Assembly: GCA_023653245.1 (NCBI GenBank)
Contig: JAMNXK010000003.1
Span: 1 to 40,061 of the forward strand
Length of the DNA stretch: 40,061 bases
Direction: 5' to 3'
From: Tagaea sp.
GTDB lineage: Bacteria; Pseudomonadota; Alphaproteobacteria; CACIAM-22H2
Of the stretch, positions 39,806 to 40,061 are shown in pieces. A program made the position numbers and the translations under genes. Position 1 is the stretch's first letter, and each line of letters begins with the position of its first letter. The notes under the pieces are model-generated. The model saw only the letters and a program-made list of their open reading frames with translations, was not told the DNA's origin and searched no databases.

Positions 39806-40061
39806 TGTTCCCCGTCAGCGCCCTTGAGACGGATTGAGGTGTTTGCTTAGCGGAGGTTTTCGGGCTCATCGTCGCCGAGAAAGGGACGAGGATGAGACCA
39901 CGGATTTTGACGACGGGGTTTAGATCGGGCGGAACGGCCGAGCAGCGCGTTCGTCGGATCGCTGCAGAACGGCCTATCGCCGCAACCGTCGCCGAATGCC
40001 GGCTTCGGAATCTTCCCGTTCGGCTTCCTTCTCATAGGTTTGAGCGACTGTCATGAGGAGA
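39806..40061 (+). mobile_element. Left end of a second copy of the IS3-type element, cut by the window edge
   Basis: TGTTCCCCGTCAGCGCCC (39806-39823) matches the IS terminus at 13372-13355 with one change. Downstream the leader GGCTCATCGTC(G/A)CC...AAAGGGACGAGGATGAGACC also matches. An orfA-like frame follows from the ATG at 39893 (MRPRILTTGFRSGGTAEQRV), where GGTAEQ aligns with the GTAEQ of the other copy; afterwards similarity fades, so orfA is degenerate or divergent. The element continues beyond the window. Confidence 0.65.

Noticed and set aside
39488..39869. Two short open frames (plus and minus) in the AT-rich spacer, both containing KSRYKKT
   Set aside because: The shared peptide is just the two inverted-repeat arms being translated; there is no ribosome binding site or recognisable domain.
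1..40061. CRISPR array, rRNA operon or riboswitch
   Set aside because: No regularly spaced direct repeats, no rRNA-like stretches and no leader that I could match to a known riboswitch on either strand. Absence of a riboswitch is less certain by eye.

Overview
This window looks like the chromosome of a high-GC alphaproteobacterium. Codon third positions are almost all G or C. The gene families point the same way: an alphaproteobacterial-type FliG, a FixL/FixJ-style sensor-regulator pair, a PAS_5-type small protein, a Tat-exported DUF882 peptidase and a seven-gene Mrp antiporter operon. I cannot name the genus.

Layout. (1) 1-8.9 kb is backbone: the start of an unknown gene, an 835-bp gene-free stretch, a small zinc-ribbon protein, a soluble double-PAS chemotaxis receptor, a GNAT/HxlR pair facing an NAD(P)-binding oxidoreductase plus alpha/beta hydrolase, a solitary fliG, a secreted hydrolase, an NTF2-like protein and a DHFR-like reductase. 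(2) 9.0-14.2 kb is a decayed genomic island lying between the 3' fragments of two different tRNA genes (Arg-ACG and Val-GAC). It holds a tyrosine integrase, a severed livF, a divergent XRE-repressor / Lon-like AAA+ ATPase / small basic protein module, and a patchwork of broken IS3-family sequences, one of which cuts an IclR-like gene. (3) 14.3-17.1 kb is an NtrC-class response regulator with its membrane kinase. (4) 17.1-29.4 kb is a long, almost gapless minus-strand run: a DUF882 peptidase, a small membrane protein, a PAS protein, a trehalose operon (otsB, GH15 hydrolase, otsA), and mnhA-G, whose last gene reads in frame into a universal stress protein. (5) 29.5-38.8 kb is a stress and ion-transport block: a MASE1 kinase, a FixJ-like regulator and a P2-type cation ATPase with overlapping ends, then a tandem universal stress protein divergent from a KefB-like antiporter with a perfect FNR/FixK-type box between them, then a Na/Pi-cotransporter-like protein. 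(6) 38.9-40.06 kb is a second IS graveyard, with an AT-rich spacer carrying a 99-bp element bounded by perfect 22-bp inverted repeats.

How it fits together. Regions 4 and 5 read as a stress and ion-homeostasis neighbourhood: Na+/H+ exchange, trehalose turnover, K+/H+ antiport, cation extrusion and stress proteins, partly under redox/oxygen-type control (inferred from the FNR/FixK box and the FixLJ-like pair). The most likely undescribed system is the island module at 10.97-13.04 kb. Its ATPase has a Lon-type AAA+ core but no Lon protease domain, an altered Walker B, an unrecognised 240-residue N-terminal region, an apparently leaderless promoter with palindromic operator-like sequence, and a divergent XRE repressor. 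The second candidate is the MnhG-universal stress protein fusion.
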